Source: an uncultured Prevotellaceae bacterium (GTDB lineage: Bacteria; Bacteroidota; Bacteroidia; Bacteroidales; Bacteroidaceae). Taken from it: a DNA stretch of 64,000 bases. Shown here one piece after another: positions 6,229 through 14,664 of the stretch (positions within the stretch are counted from its first letter, which is position 1; each line of letters opens with the position of its first letter). The stretch spans positions 30,789 through 94,788 of the forward strand of contig OMWI01000006.1 of assembly GCA_900314715.1 (NCBI GenBank), in the 5' to 3' direction. Both the position numbers and the translations under genes were made by a program. The notes beneath the pieces are model-generated. The model saw nothing but the letters and a program-made list of their open reading frames with translations, ran no database searches and was not told the origin of the DNA.

Positions 6229-8415
6229 ATGAGAAAGTTGACATTGGCACTGGTGTTGATGTTGGGCATAGGACAGGCTGTGGCTCAACCGATTGATCGT
6301 AAGGAAGTGGTAACGCGAAACAACCCGCACGTAACGTCTATGGACAAGATGGCATCTTTGTCGGTGGGAAACGGACACTTTGCCTTTACGGTGGACGGTA
6401 CGGGCTTGCAGACGTTTCCCGAGGAATATAGCACGGGTGTGCCGTTGGGTACGATGAGCGACTGGGGATGGCACTCGTTTGGCAACTCGGAGAGGTATCA
6501 AGTGAAGGAGGTGCTGGTGGAGCGCGACTTCGGTAGGGGACGGAAGGAACCGTATGCTGGTCAGTTTAAGGAACCAGGTAGGCAGAAGGATGCGGAGAGT
6601 TATTTCCGTGCCAACCCTCATCGCCTGCACTTGGGAACCATCGGCCTTGACTTGGAGGATATGTCGGAGGTGAAGGATGTTGACCAGACGTTGGACCTAT
6701 GGAAAGGAAAGATAGACAGCAAGTTTACGTATAAGGGACAGAAATATCATGTGGAGACGGTGGTAGACCCAACGGGCAGCGTGGTGTCTTCGCGTATCAA
6801 CTCTGACGGTGAGATTGCGGTGAAGATTCGTTTCCCATACCCCACGGGAAAGCATACCGACGACGGTTGTGATTGGAACCCCCAAAACGATAGGCTTCAC
6901 AGCACCGAAGTGGTTAAGGGCAGGGGTGTGCTGGAAGTGGTGCATACTTTCCCGTTAAGCTTTTCTTATGTAACGAGTTATTGGATGTATCTTAGTTGGA
7001 TAGGCGACGCGAAGGTGCGTATCCCTACTGGCCAAAAACATACGATTATCCTGAAGTCGAAGACGGGAACGCTTGATTTCACTTGTCAGTTTGAGCGGAA
7101 CGCCCGTCCGAACATTATGATTGAGCCGTTTGCCGAACATGCCATTCGTGCTGGACAGGTATGGAACAATTTCTGGAAAGAGGGCGGTATCGTGGATTTC
7201 TCGCACGTGAAGGATAGTAGGGCGAAGGAATTGGAGCGTCGCGTAATCCTCAGCAATTACCTCATGATGGTGAACGACGCGGGAAACACGCCTCCTCAAG
7301 AGACGGGACTGACCTATAACTCATGGTTCGGAAAGTTCCACCTTGAGATGGAGTGGTGGCACCAAGCCCAGTTTGCCTTGTGGGGACGACCCACGTTTGT
7401 TGCCAAGACGCTGTCGTGGTATTATACCGTGATGGAGAAAGCCAAGGAGATTGCCCAACGACAAGGATTCGGGGGCGTGAGATGGATGAAGATGACCGAC
7501 CCGACGGGTAGGGAGGCACCATCGAACGTGGGTTCGTATCTGATATGGCAACAGCCGCATCCTATCTATCTGGCGGAACTGGTGTACAGGACGCAAGTGG
7601 GAAGGTATGTGGCCACCAAGAACGAAAATAGCATGTTGTCGCCTGAAGAAGTAAAGGAGAGGCGAGAAATGGGCAATAAAATCTTGAAGGCTTATGACTT
7701 GCTGGTGGAGCAGACTGCACAATTCATGTACTCGTTTGCCACGGTAGACGATATAAAGAAGCGGTTTGTGTTGAAGGGTTGCATCCCCGCACAAGAGACG
7801 TTGAAAGCCGACTCCACCGTGAATCCGCCCTTTGAGTTGTCGTATTGGCTTTGGGGCTTGGAGACCGCACAGAAATGGCGTGAGCGTATGGGCAAACCAC
7901 GCGACGAACAATGGGATTTGGTGATTAAGAACCTTTCGCCATTGGCTTACAATGAGGACTCTCTTTACTTGGCTGCCGAGTCGGCTCCGCAAACCTATAA
8001 GGACATTCGATTCTATAGCGACCATCCTGCCGTGCTCGGTGCGGTAGGCATCTTGCCACAAAACAAGTTGGTGAATGACGACATCATGCGCAAGACGTTG
8101 GACTGGGTGTGGAATAACTGGAATTGGGACAAGACGTGGGGATGGGACTTCCCGATGGTGGCTATGTGTGCCGCCAGGTTGGGCGAACCGCAACGTGCCG
8201 TTGATGCCCTGCTCATGGACAAGCGCACCAATACATATTTAGTGAATGGCCACAACTATCAAGACGACCGTTTGCGCTGCTATCTGCCAGGCAACGGAGG
8301 ATTGCTGACGGCTATCGCGATGATGTGTGCAGGTTGGGATGGTTCGACGGGAAAGAACCCTGGATTCCCAGCCGATTGGGATGTGCGTTGGGAAGGCTTG
8401 CTTCCGTTGCCATAA
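6229..8415 (+). CDS. Secreted (alpha/alpha)6-barrel glycoside hydrolase, GH65-like
   Basis: About 728 aa with a signal peptide (MRKLTLALVLMLGIGQAVAQ). After a beta-rich N-terminal part (MASLSVGNGHFAFTVDGTGL, TFPEEYSTGVPLG) comes a helical barrel with many aromatic repeats: WFGKFHLEMEWWHQAQFALW, WLWGLETAQKWRERMG and FYSDHPAVLGAVGILP. It ends in a WNNWNWDKTWGWDFPMVAMC segment. The order (beta-sandwich, then six-hairpin barrel) and the DHPAVLGAVGILP motif fit secreted six-hairpin glycosidases related to GH65/GH95. The substrate is not evident. The protein should act in the periplasm or at the surface on oligosaccharides. It is a single-gene unit facing the ABC ATPase gene, with 16 nt between them. 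Confidence 0.7.
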   Translation: MRKLTLALVLMLGIGQAVAQPIDRKEVVTRNNPHVTSMDKMASLSVGNGHFAFTVDGTGLQTFPEEYSTGVPLGTMSDWGWHSFGNSERYQVKEVLVERDFGRGRKEPYAGQFKEPGRQKDAESYFRANPHRLHLGTIGLDLEDMSEVKDVDQTLDLWKGKIDSKFTYKGQKYHVETVVDPTGSVVSSRINSDGEIAVKIRFPYPTGKHTDDGCDWNPQNDRLHSTEVVKGRGVLEVVHTFPLSFSYVTSYWMYLSWIGDAKVRIPTGQKHTIILKSKTGTLDFTCQFERNARPNIMIEPFAEHAIRAGQVWNNFWKEGGIVDFSHVKDSRAKELERRVILSNYLMMVNDAGNTPPQETGLTYNSWFGKFHLEMEWWHQAQFALWGRPTFVAKTLSWYYTVMEKAKEIAQRQGFGGVRWMKMTDPTGREAPSNVGSYLIWQQPHPIYLAELVYRTQVGRYVATKNENSMLSPEEVKERREMGNKILKAYDLLVEQTAQFMYSFATVDDIKKRFVLKGCIPAQETLKADSTVNPPFELSYWLWGLETAQKWRERMGKPRDEQWDLVIKNLSPLAYNEDSLYLAAESAPQTYKDIRFYSDHPAVLGAVGILPQNKLVNDDIMRKTLDWVWNNWNWDKTWGWDFPMVAMCAARLGEPQRAVDALLMDKRTNTYLVNGHNYQDDRLRCYLPGNGGLLTAIAMMCAGWDGSTGKNPGFPADWDVRWEGLLPLP

Positions 8416-8431
8416 TAACGAAGGCGATTGC

Positions 8432-9199
8432 CTATAGATGATGAAATAGGCGGAAATAGATGTCGTCTTTGTTGACGAACTTTCTGATGAGACCTTGGGC
8501 ATTGAGTTCTTCGGCGGTGCCAGTGGTCAAGCCATTTTGCTTGTCTAACAACCAAATGGTGTCGGCCATCTGAAGCGCCAACTCAAGGTCGTGGGTGCTG
8601 AGGAAGATGGTCTTATCCAATTCGTGCGCCAATCTCTTGAGCAATTGCATCACGTCGACCTTGCTGGGATAGTCGAGGAAAGCCGTCGGTTCGTCGAGGA
8701 TGATAATCGGCGTTTCTTGTGCCAATGCCTTCGCTATCATGACCTTTTGTTTCTCCCCGTCGCTCAAAGAGTGGATAGGGGAGTCTTTCAAAGCCACGAT
8801 TCCCACCATTTGCAAGGCCTCTTCCACGACCTCTTGATCATGTCTTGACAACGTGCCCCAGAATCCCGTGTAAGGCGAACGACCTAAGCCAATCAACTCG
8901 TTGACGGTGATGTTTAGCACGTCGGGCTTGTCGGTCAACACCACGCTGACCAGCTTAGACATTTGTTTGATGGAAAGCGAAGTGATGTCGTTGCCATTCA
9001 ACAATATTTGGCCGCCAATCACGGGTTGGAAGGCGGTAATGGTGCGCAAGAGGGTGGATTTTCCTACGCCGTTTGCACCTATCAAGCAAGTGAGTTGTCC
9101 GCTGAAGATGGTGGCATTGAGCGTTTCCATCACCATCTTCGTCGTTCCCTTCTTGATGCGGTAGCCGATGGATAAGTCTTTGAGTTGAATGGTTTCCAT
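8432..9199 (-). CDS. Orphan ABC transporter ATP-binding protein, iron/siderophore/cobalamin type
   Basis: A complete ABC ATPase: Walker A GANGVGKST near residue 37, signature LSDGEKQK, Walker B PIIILDEPTAFLDYP and H-loop LSTHDLELAL. The spacing and the LGRSPYTGFWG segment are typical of FecE/FhuC/BtuD ATPases that drive uptake of iron chelates or cobalamin through a periplasmic binding protein and a FecCD-type permease. No permease or binding protein is adjacent, so partners must be elsewhere. The frame extends to an ATG at 9217, but METIQLKDLSIGY at 9199 is the usual start of such proteins. A TACCTTTG box lies only 5 nt before 9199, so the mRNA may be almost leaderless. Confidence 0.85.
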   Translation of the reverse strand: METIQLKDLSIGYRIKKGTTKMVMETLNATIFSGQLTCLIGANGVGKSTLLRTITAFQPVIGGQILLNGNDITSLSIKQMSKLVSVVLTDKPDVLNITVNELIGLGRSPYTGFWGTLSRHDQEVVEEALQMVGIVALKDSPIHSLSDGEKQKVMIAKALAQETPIIILDEPTAFLDYPSKVDVMQLLKRLAHELDKTIFLSTHDLELALQMADTIWLLDKQNGLTTGTAEELNAQGLIRKFVNKDDIYFRLFHHL

Positions 9200-9265
9200 G
9201 ACGACAAAGGTAATCATTTTGTGGAGTTTATCCCAATAGTGTTTGTAAGTTTATGAGTTTTTAAG

Positions 9266-9274
9266 TAAATTTGC
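9266..9274 (+). promoter_or_regulatory. -7 box for the helicase operon
   Basis: TAAATTTGC, 10 nt before ATG 9284. Confidence 0.55.
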
Positions 9275-9283
9275 ACTTGAATT

Positions 9284-11167
9284 ATGAATCAATCATCACC
9301 CATTCTCCAACTCCAACGTCAACGGATGTTGCTGGAGATAGAATACTATTTTGAGAAAGAAGCCTTTCGCAAGCAAACCGAGACAATGGGTTTGCAACGA
9401 AAGGTGAAGCGCGGTGATGCTTGGTTTCCCGTGAAGGTGGGGAAAAGTTATTATAATTCCCTGAATCAGTTGGCGGTGGAAGTATATCGTACAACCGACC
9501 AAGATATTGAGCACAACTTTGAGTTTGGTCGCCCCGTGTGTTTCTTCAAAATCAAGGAAGACGGGAAGACGATTCAATATTATTCGTTTACCGCCACGGT
9601 GTCGTACGTGGATGGCGATAGGATGGTGGTTACCGTTCCAGACAATACCCACGTGATAGACTTGCAAGACGCCAAGCAACTGGGAGTGCAATTGTTTTTC
9701 GACGAGACTTCGTATCGCACGATGTTTGAGGCACTCGACCGTGTGATGAAAGCCAAAAACAATCGTTTGGCTCATCTTCGCGACTTGTTTTATTCCTCGC
9801 AAAAGGTGGAGCGATTTACCTTTGAGCCGATGCGATTTCCGTGGTTGAATCCTTCGCAAGAGAAAGCCGTTAACGACGTATTGCGTTCTAAGGATGTGAT
9901 GGTGGTTCATGGTCCTCCAGGAACGGGAAAGACCACTACGCTCGTAGAGGCTATCTACGAAACATTGCATCGTGAAAGTCAAGTGTTGGTTTGTGCGCAA
10001 AGCAACATGGCGGTGGATTGGATTAGCGAGAAACTGGTAGATAGAGGCGTGAATGTGTTGCGCATTGGCAATCCCACGCGCGTCAACGACAAGATGCTCT
10101 CGTTTACTTACGAACGACGGTTTGAATCGCATCCCGATTATCCGCAATTGTGGGCAATAAGAAAGGCGATACGCGACTTGAGGGGAATGAAAAAGCGGGG
10201 TAGTGAAAGTTATCACCAGAAGATGGAACGGTTGAAAAGTCGTGCGATGGAATTGGAAATCCGCATCAACGCGGAGTTGTTTGGTGAGGCTCGCGTAATC
10301 GCTTCCACATTGGTAGGTTCTGCTAATCGCTTGTTGGAAGGACAGAAATTCGCCACCTTATTTATAGACGAGGCGGCACAAGCATTAGAAGCCGCTTGTT
10401 GGATTCCCATTCGCAGGTGTTCGCGCGTCATCTTTGCAGGCGACCATTGTCAGTTGCCACCCACCATCAAGAGTCTTCCCGCGTTGAAAGGTGGATTGGG
10501 AAAGACGTTGATGGAACGAATCGTGGAGAACAAGCCCGAAGTGGTGACGTTGCTCAACGTGCAATATCGCATGAACGAGGAAATCATGCGTTTCTCCTCT
10601 GATTGGTTCTATGATGGAAAAGTGGAGAGTGCTCCGCAAATCAAGTATCGTGGAATCTTGGATTTCGATACGCCGATGGTGTGGGTAGATACCTCAGAAT
10701 TGGGCGAAAGAGAACAATTTGTTGGTGAGAGTTTTGGAAGAATCAACAAGGCAGAAGCCGAACTCACGCTCAAGACCTTGCAAGATTATTTCACCAAGAT
10801 TGGTAAGTCGCGTATCTTGGAAGAACAAATAGACGTGGGCGTGATTTCTCCTTATCGAGCACAAGTGCAATATCTCCGTTCATTGGTGAAGAAACGAGAC
10901 TTCTTCAAACCTTATCGACGTTTGATAACCATCAACACGGTAGATGGCTTCCAAGGACAAGAGCGAGATGTAATCCTCATTTCCCTCGTCCGTTCTAACG
11001 ACGAAGGACAAATAGGATTCCTCCGCGATTTGCGAAGAATGAATGTCGCCATTACTCGCGCTCGCATGAAGCTCATCATCCTTGGCGATAAAACCACGAT
11101 GGTAAAACATCCCTTCTACAAGAAATTGTATGAGTATGTGGAAGGATTGAAATACGAAAACGATTAA
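9284..11167 (+). CDS. SF1B DNA/RNA helicase, IGHMBP2/SMUBP-2-like
   Basis: A 627-aa cytoplasmic helicase with all superfamily 1 motifs in order: Walker A VHGPPGTGKTTT near residue 208, VLVCAQSNMAVD (Ia), LFIDEAAQALE (II), VIFAGDHCQLPPT (III), LLNVQYRMNEEIM (IV), INTVDGFQGQERDVILISLV (V) and RRMNVAITRARMKLIILGD (VI). The DEAA box and the stalk domain before it match the UPF1/IGHMBP2 branch, common as single-copy genes in Bacteroidetes. It should unwind DNA or RNA 5' to 3'; the cellular task is not known to me. The next gene follows after 11 nt and probably belongs to the same transcript. Confidence 0.9.
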   Translation: MNQSSPILQLQRQRMLLEIEYYFEKEAFRKQTETMGLQRKVKRGDAWFPVKVGKSYYNSLNQLAVEVYRTTDQDIEHNFEFGRPVCFFKIKEDGKTIQYYSFTATVSYVDGDRMVVTVPDNTHVIDLQDAKQLGVQLFFDETSYRTMFEALDRVMKAKNNRLAHLRDLFYSSQKVERFTFEPMRFPWLNPSQEKAVNDVLRSKDVMVVHGPPGTGKTTTLVEAIYETLHRESQVLVCAQSNMAVDWISEKLVDRGVNVLRIGNPTRVNDKMLSFTYERRFESHPDYPQLWAIRKAIRDLRGMKKRGSESYHQKMERLKSRAMELEIRINAELFGEARVIASTLVGSANRLLEGQKFATLFIDEAAQALEAACWIPIRRCSRVIFAGDHCQLPPTIKSLPALKGGLGKTLMERIVENKPEVVTLLNVQYRMNEEIMRFSSDWFYDGKVESAPQIKYRGILDFDTPMVWVDTSELGEREQFVGESFGRINKAEAELTLKTLQDYFTKIGKSRILEEQIDVGVISPYRAQVQYLRSLVKKRDFFKPYRRLITINTVDGFQGQERDVILISLVRSNDEGQIGFLRDLRRMNVAITRARMKLIILGDKTTMVKHPFYKKLYEYVEGLKYEND

Positions 11168-11178
11168 AAACATTTTAT

Positions 11179-11571
11179 ATGTTACAACGAGATTATTTCA
11201 TTCGGATTATTGAGGAATTTACGGCGGCTTTGGCGCGTTTCTTAGAGAAAAAAGAGGGCGAACAACGACAGAGATACTTGGAAGACCTCTATCGCCAATA
11301 CGTGGGCGACTATACCTTGTTGAGGAATTTCACGGTAGATGAGGCGTTTCAATATGCACTTGACCAATGGAAACCCGAAGAGCGAGTTGACCGATTGGAG
11401 ATGTTGGCTGAGTTGTATTTCGTGGAAGGCAAGGGAAAACAGAATCCCCTTCGTGATATGTTATTGCAAAAGGCTTATTCTCTTTTCGATTATGTGGACG
11501 GGAATAGTCAATCGTTCTCCCTTTCTCGCCAACAGAAAATGGCGGAAATCAATCGTTTGTTGAATAAATAG
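11179..11571 (+). CDS. Small helical protein, DUF6483-like (130 aa)
   Basis: The protein starts MLQRDYFIRIIEEFTAALAR, then a charged helical region and EERVDRLEMLAELYFVEGKG. The opening Q-R-D-Y-x-x-R-x-I-E pattern recalls the DUF6483 family, but this is from memory and unchecked. It has no signal peptide or membrane helix. It follows the helicase after 11 nt with no promoter between them, so it is likely co-expressed and may be an accessory factor. Transcription of the pair ends at the terminator at 11681, after the 22-bp array. Confidence 0.65.
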   Translation: MLQRDYFIRIIEEFTAALARFLEKKEGEQRQRYLEDLYRQYVGDYTLLRNFTVDEAFQYALDQWKPEERVDRLEMLAELYFVEGKGKQNPLRDMLLQKAYSLFDYVDGNSQSFSLSRQQKMAEINRLLNK

Positions 11572-11584
11572 CTATTGTATAGAG

Positions 11585-11672
11585 CGTGTATATGACGTGT
11601 ATACAACGTGTATATGATAGAAATACACCGTGTATATGCATGAAATACAAAGTGTATACACCATATATACAA
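11585..11672. repeat. 22-bp tandem array (four units)
   Basis: Units begin at 11585, 11607, 11629 and 11651. The first divides into two clear 11-bp halves (CGTGTATATGA, CGTGTATACAA); all begin with C/A-GTGTATA and three end in AATACAC, AATACAA or ATACAA. The array lies between the stop at 11571 and the terminator, so it should be transcribed. Confidence 0.85.
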
Positions 11673-11680
11673 CAAGAATA

Positions 11681-11712
11681 AACCCCATGTGCAAACGACA
11701 CATGGGGTTTTT
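11681..11712 (+). terminator. Rho-independent terminator
   Basis: CCCCATGTG (11683-11691), short loop, CACATGGGG (11699-11707), then TTTTT. It ends the helicase operon. Confidence 0.92.
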
Positions 11713-11765
11713 ACGAAATGTATATATATTTTTGAGAGAGAGAATAAGTTCTTTTCAGATGAAGA

Positions 11766-12368
11766 TTATGATTCCGTTAGTTCTTCTATTTGGTCGATAA
11801 TCTCCTGATAATTGCGTTGCGTCTTATAGTGAATGCTCAATCCAATTATCAATCCGATAGCACCTCCGAAGCCTCCACCAATGAGAAAGGGCATCATTTC
11901 GTCAGAGCCACCTTTTTTAAATACCTCCCAAGCGAACCACCCTAACCAAAGAATACTCATGGGAATACCAAAGAAAAGCCAGTCGCTATCGAACTTCTTG
12001 GCACGAGCAGCCTTTTTCCTTACGTCAACCAAATTGTTTCGCAAAAATCCAGGGTCTCGTAAATCCTTGCTGTTGTAAAAGGTAGCACCCAAGCAGATGA
12101 GCATGAGGATGCTGGTTCCAATCCAAAAAGCAACTGAGAATCCCGATAGTTGTACGAAAGCCCAATATCCGTAGGGAATCATAAAGAGGCTAATAGCCAT
12201 GATGATGAAATATCGGCGGTTGATGCTTGATACGGTCTTTTTCATGGAGTTGCGGATAACGCGTTCGTTCACTATTTCTTGGTGCTCCAGCTTCTTCTTC
12301 AAGATATTCAATTGTTGACGCATATCGTCAAACTGGGTATTGTCGAATGTTGTTCCAAAGTCGTTCAT
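11766..12368 (-). CDS. Four-helix membrane protein paired with an ECF sigma factor
   Basis: About 200 aa. The first 45 residues are cytoplasmic with a coiled-coil look (MRQQLNILKKKLEHQEIVNE), followed by four hydrophobic segments (YFIIMAISLFMIPYGYWAFV, FWIGTSILMLICLGATF, WLFFGIPMSILWLGWFAW, GGGFGGAIGLIIGLSIHY) and a charged tail. I do not recognise a named family. It is encoded 11 nt downstream of the sigma gene, the position where an anti-sigma factor or a signalling membrane protein usually sits. An anti-sigma role is therefore possible, but no anti-sigma motif (such as HxxxCxxC) is present. Confidence 0.75.
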   Translation of the reverse strand: MNDFGTTFDNTQFDDMRQQLNILKKKLEHQEIVNERVIRNSMKKTVSSINRRYFIIMAISLFMIPYGYWAFVQLSGFSVAFWIGTSILMLICLGATFYNSKDLRDPGFLRNNLVDVRKKAARAKKFDSDWLFFGIPMSILWLGWFAWEVFKKGGSDEMMPFLIGGGFGGAIGLIIGLSIHYKTQRNYQEIIDQIEELTES

Positions 12369-12379
12369 AATGAGTGATT

Positions 12380-12859
12380 TTAAATGTTAGACATGTTCTT
12401 TAATTGTTCTTTTATTCTATACAGACGAACGCTGACGTTCTTGGCGGTGATTCCCACGATTTGTCCAATCTCTTCGTATGAGAGTTCTTCAAGCCATAGG
12501 AGTACTATCGCACGGTCGAAGGGTTGCAATTTGGAAATCCTCTTGTGTAGCATATCTACTTGTCGGGTATCCTCGTCGCGGTCTTCAAAGAGGTTGATGT
12601 CCATGGATAGGCGAACGGTGGGAGTGCGTTTCTTCTTTCTTTCGAGCGAGATACAAGTGTTAAGGGCAATGCGGTAAATCCACGTCTTAATGTCGCTCCG
12701 TTGCTCGAATCCCTCAAAGCCTTTCCAAAGGTTGACCAGCGTTTCTTGAAACAGGTCGTTCACCTCGTCTTCATCTTTCGAGAACATGTAGCACACGGTG
12801 TAGATGGTGCTTTTATGTTCTGCTACGGTTTGCGCAAACTTTGTTTCTAATGTCGTCAT
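12380..12859 (-). CDS. ECF-type RNA polymerase sigma factor
   Basis: About 159 aa. Region 2 reads FAQTVAEHKSTIYTVCYMFS, DEVNDLFQETLVNLWKGFEG and TWIYRIALNTCISLERKKK. Region 4 reads LQPFDRAIVLLWLEELSYEE and IGQIVGITAKNVSVRLYRIK. This is the sigma-70 ECF pattern; the protein redirects RNA polymerase to a small regulon. The frame extends to 12901, but a -7 box at 12899-12906 overlaps that point, so the start is METHR-like MTTLETKF at 12859. The membrane protein follows after 11 nt. The divergent PepSY-like gene at 13018 might be a target, but its promoter looks like a housekeeping one. Confidence 0.9.
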   Translation of the reverse strand: MTTLETKFAQTVAEHKSTIYTVCYMFSKDEDEVNDLFQETLVNLWKGFEGFEQRSDIKTWIYRIALNTCISLERKKKRTPTVRLSMDINLFEDRDEDTRQVDMLHKRISKLQPFDRAIVLLWLEELSYEEIGQIVGITAKNVSVRLYRIKEQLKNMSNI

Positions 12860-12898
12860 TGTTGTCTGTTGAATTAAAGAATTTACCCATTTGACGCA

Positions 12899-12906
12899 CA
12901 AAGTTA
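12899..12906 (-). promoter_or_regulatory. -7 box for the ECF sigma operon
   Basis: The reverse strand reads TAACTTTG. It excludes the upstream start at 12901 and supports 12859. Confidence 0.6.
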
Positions 12907-12978
12907 TGAAAAACTACAAGAAAAATATAAAAAATTGTCATATACAATAAAATATTTTGAATTATACCAATGAATTTG

Positions 12979-12987
12979 TATCTTTGC
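12979..12987 (+). promoter_or_regulatory. Full -33/-7 promoter for the PepSY-like gene
   Basis: TATCTTTGC with TTTTG at 12955-12959, 19 nt apart, the classical Bacteroidetes spacing. Confidence 0.75.
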
Positions 12988-13017
12988 AAGGATTAATAAC
13001 TTAAAACCCAAAAGATT

Positions 13018-13449
13018 ATGAAAACAACGAAGTATTTTATGATGGTACTTGTATGCCTGTTGATGCAATCTGCAACTTGTTTAGCAGACGGTCGTCCCAT
13101 CCCAGTAGAGCAACTTCCAAAGGCGGCAAAAGATTTTGTTGCTAAGTATTTCCCTGGACAAAACATCATCTATGCCGAGAAAGAATACGGTAAGTATGAG
13201 GCTCGTTTCAACAACGGAATGGAAATTGAATTCGACAAAAAAGGTAATTGGGACAAGGTGGATTGTAAGACTACCGCCGTTCCAGCCGCTCTCATTCCTG
13301 AAGCTATTGCCCAATATGTACAAGCTAACTTCGCTGGTGCTGTCATCACGAAGATTGACAAGGAGCGTTATGGTTATGAGATTGAACTCTCGAATGACAT
13401 TGACTTGAAATTCAACAAACAGGGAGCCTTAATAGGCTTGGACGACTAA
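13018..13449 (+). CDS. Periplasmic PepSY-like (DUF2874) protein
   Basis: 143 aa with a signal peptide (MKTTKYFMMVLVCLLMQSATCLA). Two related repeats follow: FVAKYFPGQNIIYAEKEYGK, then YEARFNNGMEIEFDKKGNWD, and again YVQANFAGAVITKIDKERYG, then YEIELSNDIDLKFNKQGAL. The pattern A-x-x-F-[VI]-x-x-x-F/Y-P...EFDxxGxW is that of the PepSY-like family common in Bacteroidales envelopes. No enzymatic role is known to me; these are thought to act as inhibitors or binding proteins. It has its own promoter and is divergent from the ECF sigma operon. hpt follows with a separate promoter. Confidence 0.85.
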   Translation: MKTTKYFMMVLVCLLMQSATCLADGRPIPVEQLPKAAKDFVAKYFPGQNIIYAEKEYGKYEARFNNGMEIEFDKKGNWDKVDCKTTAVPAALIPEAIAQYVQANFAGAVITKIDKERYGYEIELSNDIDLKFNKQGALIGLDD

Positions 13450-13507
13450 TAAACCTTTATTTTTCGTGTTTTCCATTTACTTTTCATTCAATTTAGATTT
13501 TATTTCG

Positions 13508-13516
13508 TATCTTTGC
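13508..13516 (+). promoter_or_regulatory. -7 box for hpt that decides its start
   Basis: TATCTTTGC overlaps an upstream ATG frame beginning at 13513, so translation must begin at ATG 13540. Confidence 0.7.
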
Positions 13517-13539
13517 ACAAACTAACGAGAAAATCTATC

Positions 13540-14076
13540 ATGAATATTGTTAAAATCAAGGACAAAACATTTAAGACTTTTATTCCCGAAGAGAAAATCT
13601 TGGAGAGCATCAAGGTAATTGCCGACCGTATCAATGAGGACATGAAAGATAAGAATCCGTTGTTTATGGCTGTGCTGAACGGTTCTTTTATCTTTGCGGC
13701 CGACTTGATGCGAATGATTACGATTCCCTGTCAGATTTCGTTCGTGAAATTGGCTTCATACCAAGGCACCACGTCTACGGGTAAGATAACGGAGGTGTTT
13801 GGTGTTAACGAAGACTTATCGGGTCGCACCATCGTCATCGTGGAAGACATCGTAGATACGGGATTGACAATGAAGCGTATGATAGAATCATTAGGGACAA
13901 GGAATCCTGAGTCGGTGCATATTTGTACTCTGTTGTTGAAACCAGATAAACTACAAGTAGACTTAGATATCGAATACGCCGCTATGGAAATCCCCAATGA
14001 TTTTATCGTGGGATATGGTCTTGACTATGACCAAGAAGGTCGCGGACTTCGTGATATCTATACTATAGTGGAATAA
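13540..14076 (+). CDS. hpt: Hypoxanthine phosphoribosyltransferase
   Basis: 178 aa. The PRPP-binding motif is IVIVEDIVDTGLTMKRM near residue 97, and the flexible-loop segment FVKLASYQGTTSTGKITEVF is the S-Y-x-G-T/S-x-S-T-G type of HPRT. It salvages hypoxanthine or guanine with PRPP in the cytoplasm. A C-terminal FIVGYGLDYDQEGRGLRDIY is the usual HPRT ending with the base-contacting aspartate. It is followed after 15 nt by adk, a natural pairing in purine metabolism. The start at 13540 is chosen because of the promoter overlap noted separately. Confidence 0.95.
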   Translation: MNIVKIKDKTFKTFIPEEKILESIKVIADRINEDMKDKNPLFMAVLNGSFIFAADLMRMITIPCQISFVKLASYQGTTSTGKITEVFGVNEDLSGRTIVIVEDIVDTGLTMKRMIESLGTRNPESVHICTLLLKPDKLQVDLDIEYAAMEIPNDFIVGYGLDYDQEGRGLRDIYTIVE

Positions 14077-14091
14077 ATTAAATAAAGAAAG

Positions 14092-14664
14092 ATGAAGAAT
14101 ATTGTGATTTTCGGCGCACCTGGTTCAGGTAAGGGTACGCAAAGTGACAAGATGATTGAGAAGTATGGCTTAGGACATATTTCTACGGGCGACGTATTGC
14201 GCAATGAAATCAAGAACGGAACGGAATTAGGAAAGACGGCCAAGAGTTTTATAGACCAAGGGCAGTTGATTCCAGACGAGTTGATGGTGGACATCTTGGC
14301 AAGCGTATATGATGGCTTTGGCAAGGAGCACAACGGCGTGATATTTGACGGATTCCCCCGTACCATCCCACAAGCAGAGGCTTTGAAGAAGATGCTTGCT
14401 GACCGTGGACATAAGGTGGCCGCCATGATAGAGCTTGATGTTCCCGAAGAGGAGTTGATGAAACGCCTTATCCTTCGCGGACAAATGAGTGGACGCTCGG
14501 ATGACAACGAGGAAACCATCAAGAAACGTCTTGACGTTTACCATAACCAAACTTCCCCATTGATTGAATGGTACAAGAATGAGGGTATTCACTACCATAT
14601 CAACGGACTGGGCGAACTCGACCGTATCTTTGGGGATATTTGCAAGGTAATTGATAATCTTTAG
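14092..14664 (+). CDS. adk: Adenylate kinase (short form)
   Basis: 190 aa, the short form without the zinc-binding LID insertion. P-loop GAPGSGKGTQ at residues 8-17, HISTGDVLRNEI for AMP binding, VIFDGFPRTIPQA and the arginine-bearing LRGQMSGRSDDNEETIKKRL in the lid. It converts ATP + AMP to 2 ADP. It lies 15 nt after hpt and is probably co-transcribed. Its stop codon is the first bases of the hairpin array at 14663. Confidence 0.97.
   Translation: MKNIVIFGAPGSGKGTQSDKMIEKYGLGHISTGDVLRNEIKNGTELGKTAKSFIDQGQLIPDELMVDILASVYDGFGKEHNGVIFDGFPRTIPQAEALKKMLADRGHKVAAMIELDVPEEELMKRLILRGQMSGRSDDNEETIKKRLDVYHNQTSPLIEWYKNEGIHYHINGLGELDRIFGDICKVIDNL

Noticed and set aside
7321-8193. 290-codon minus-strand frame opposite the glycosidase
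   Set aside because: Shadow frame: the plus strand has a signal peptide and glycosidase motifs.
9296-10216. 306-codon minus-strand frame opposite the helicase
   Set aside because: Plus strand has all helicase motifs; the minus frame is rich in His/Arg/Leu as typical for shadows.
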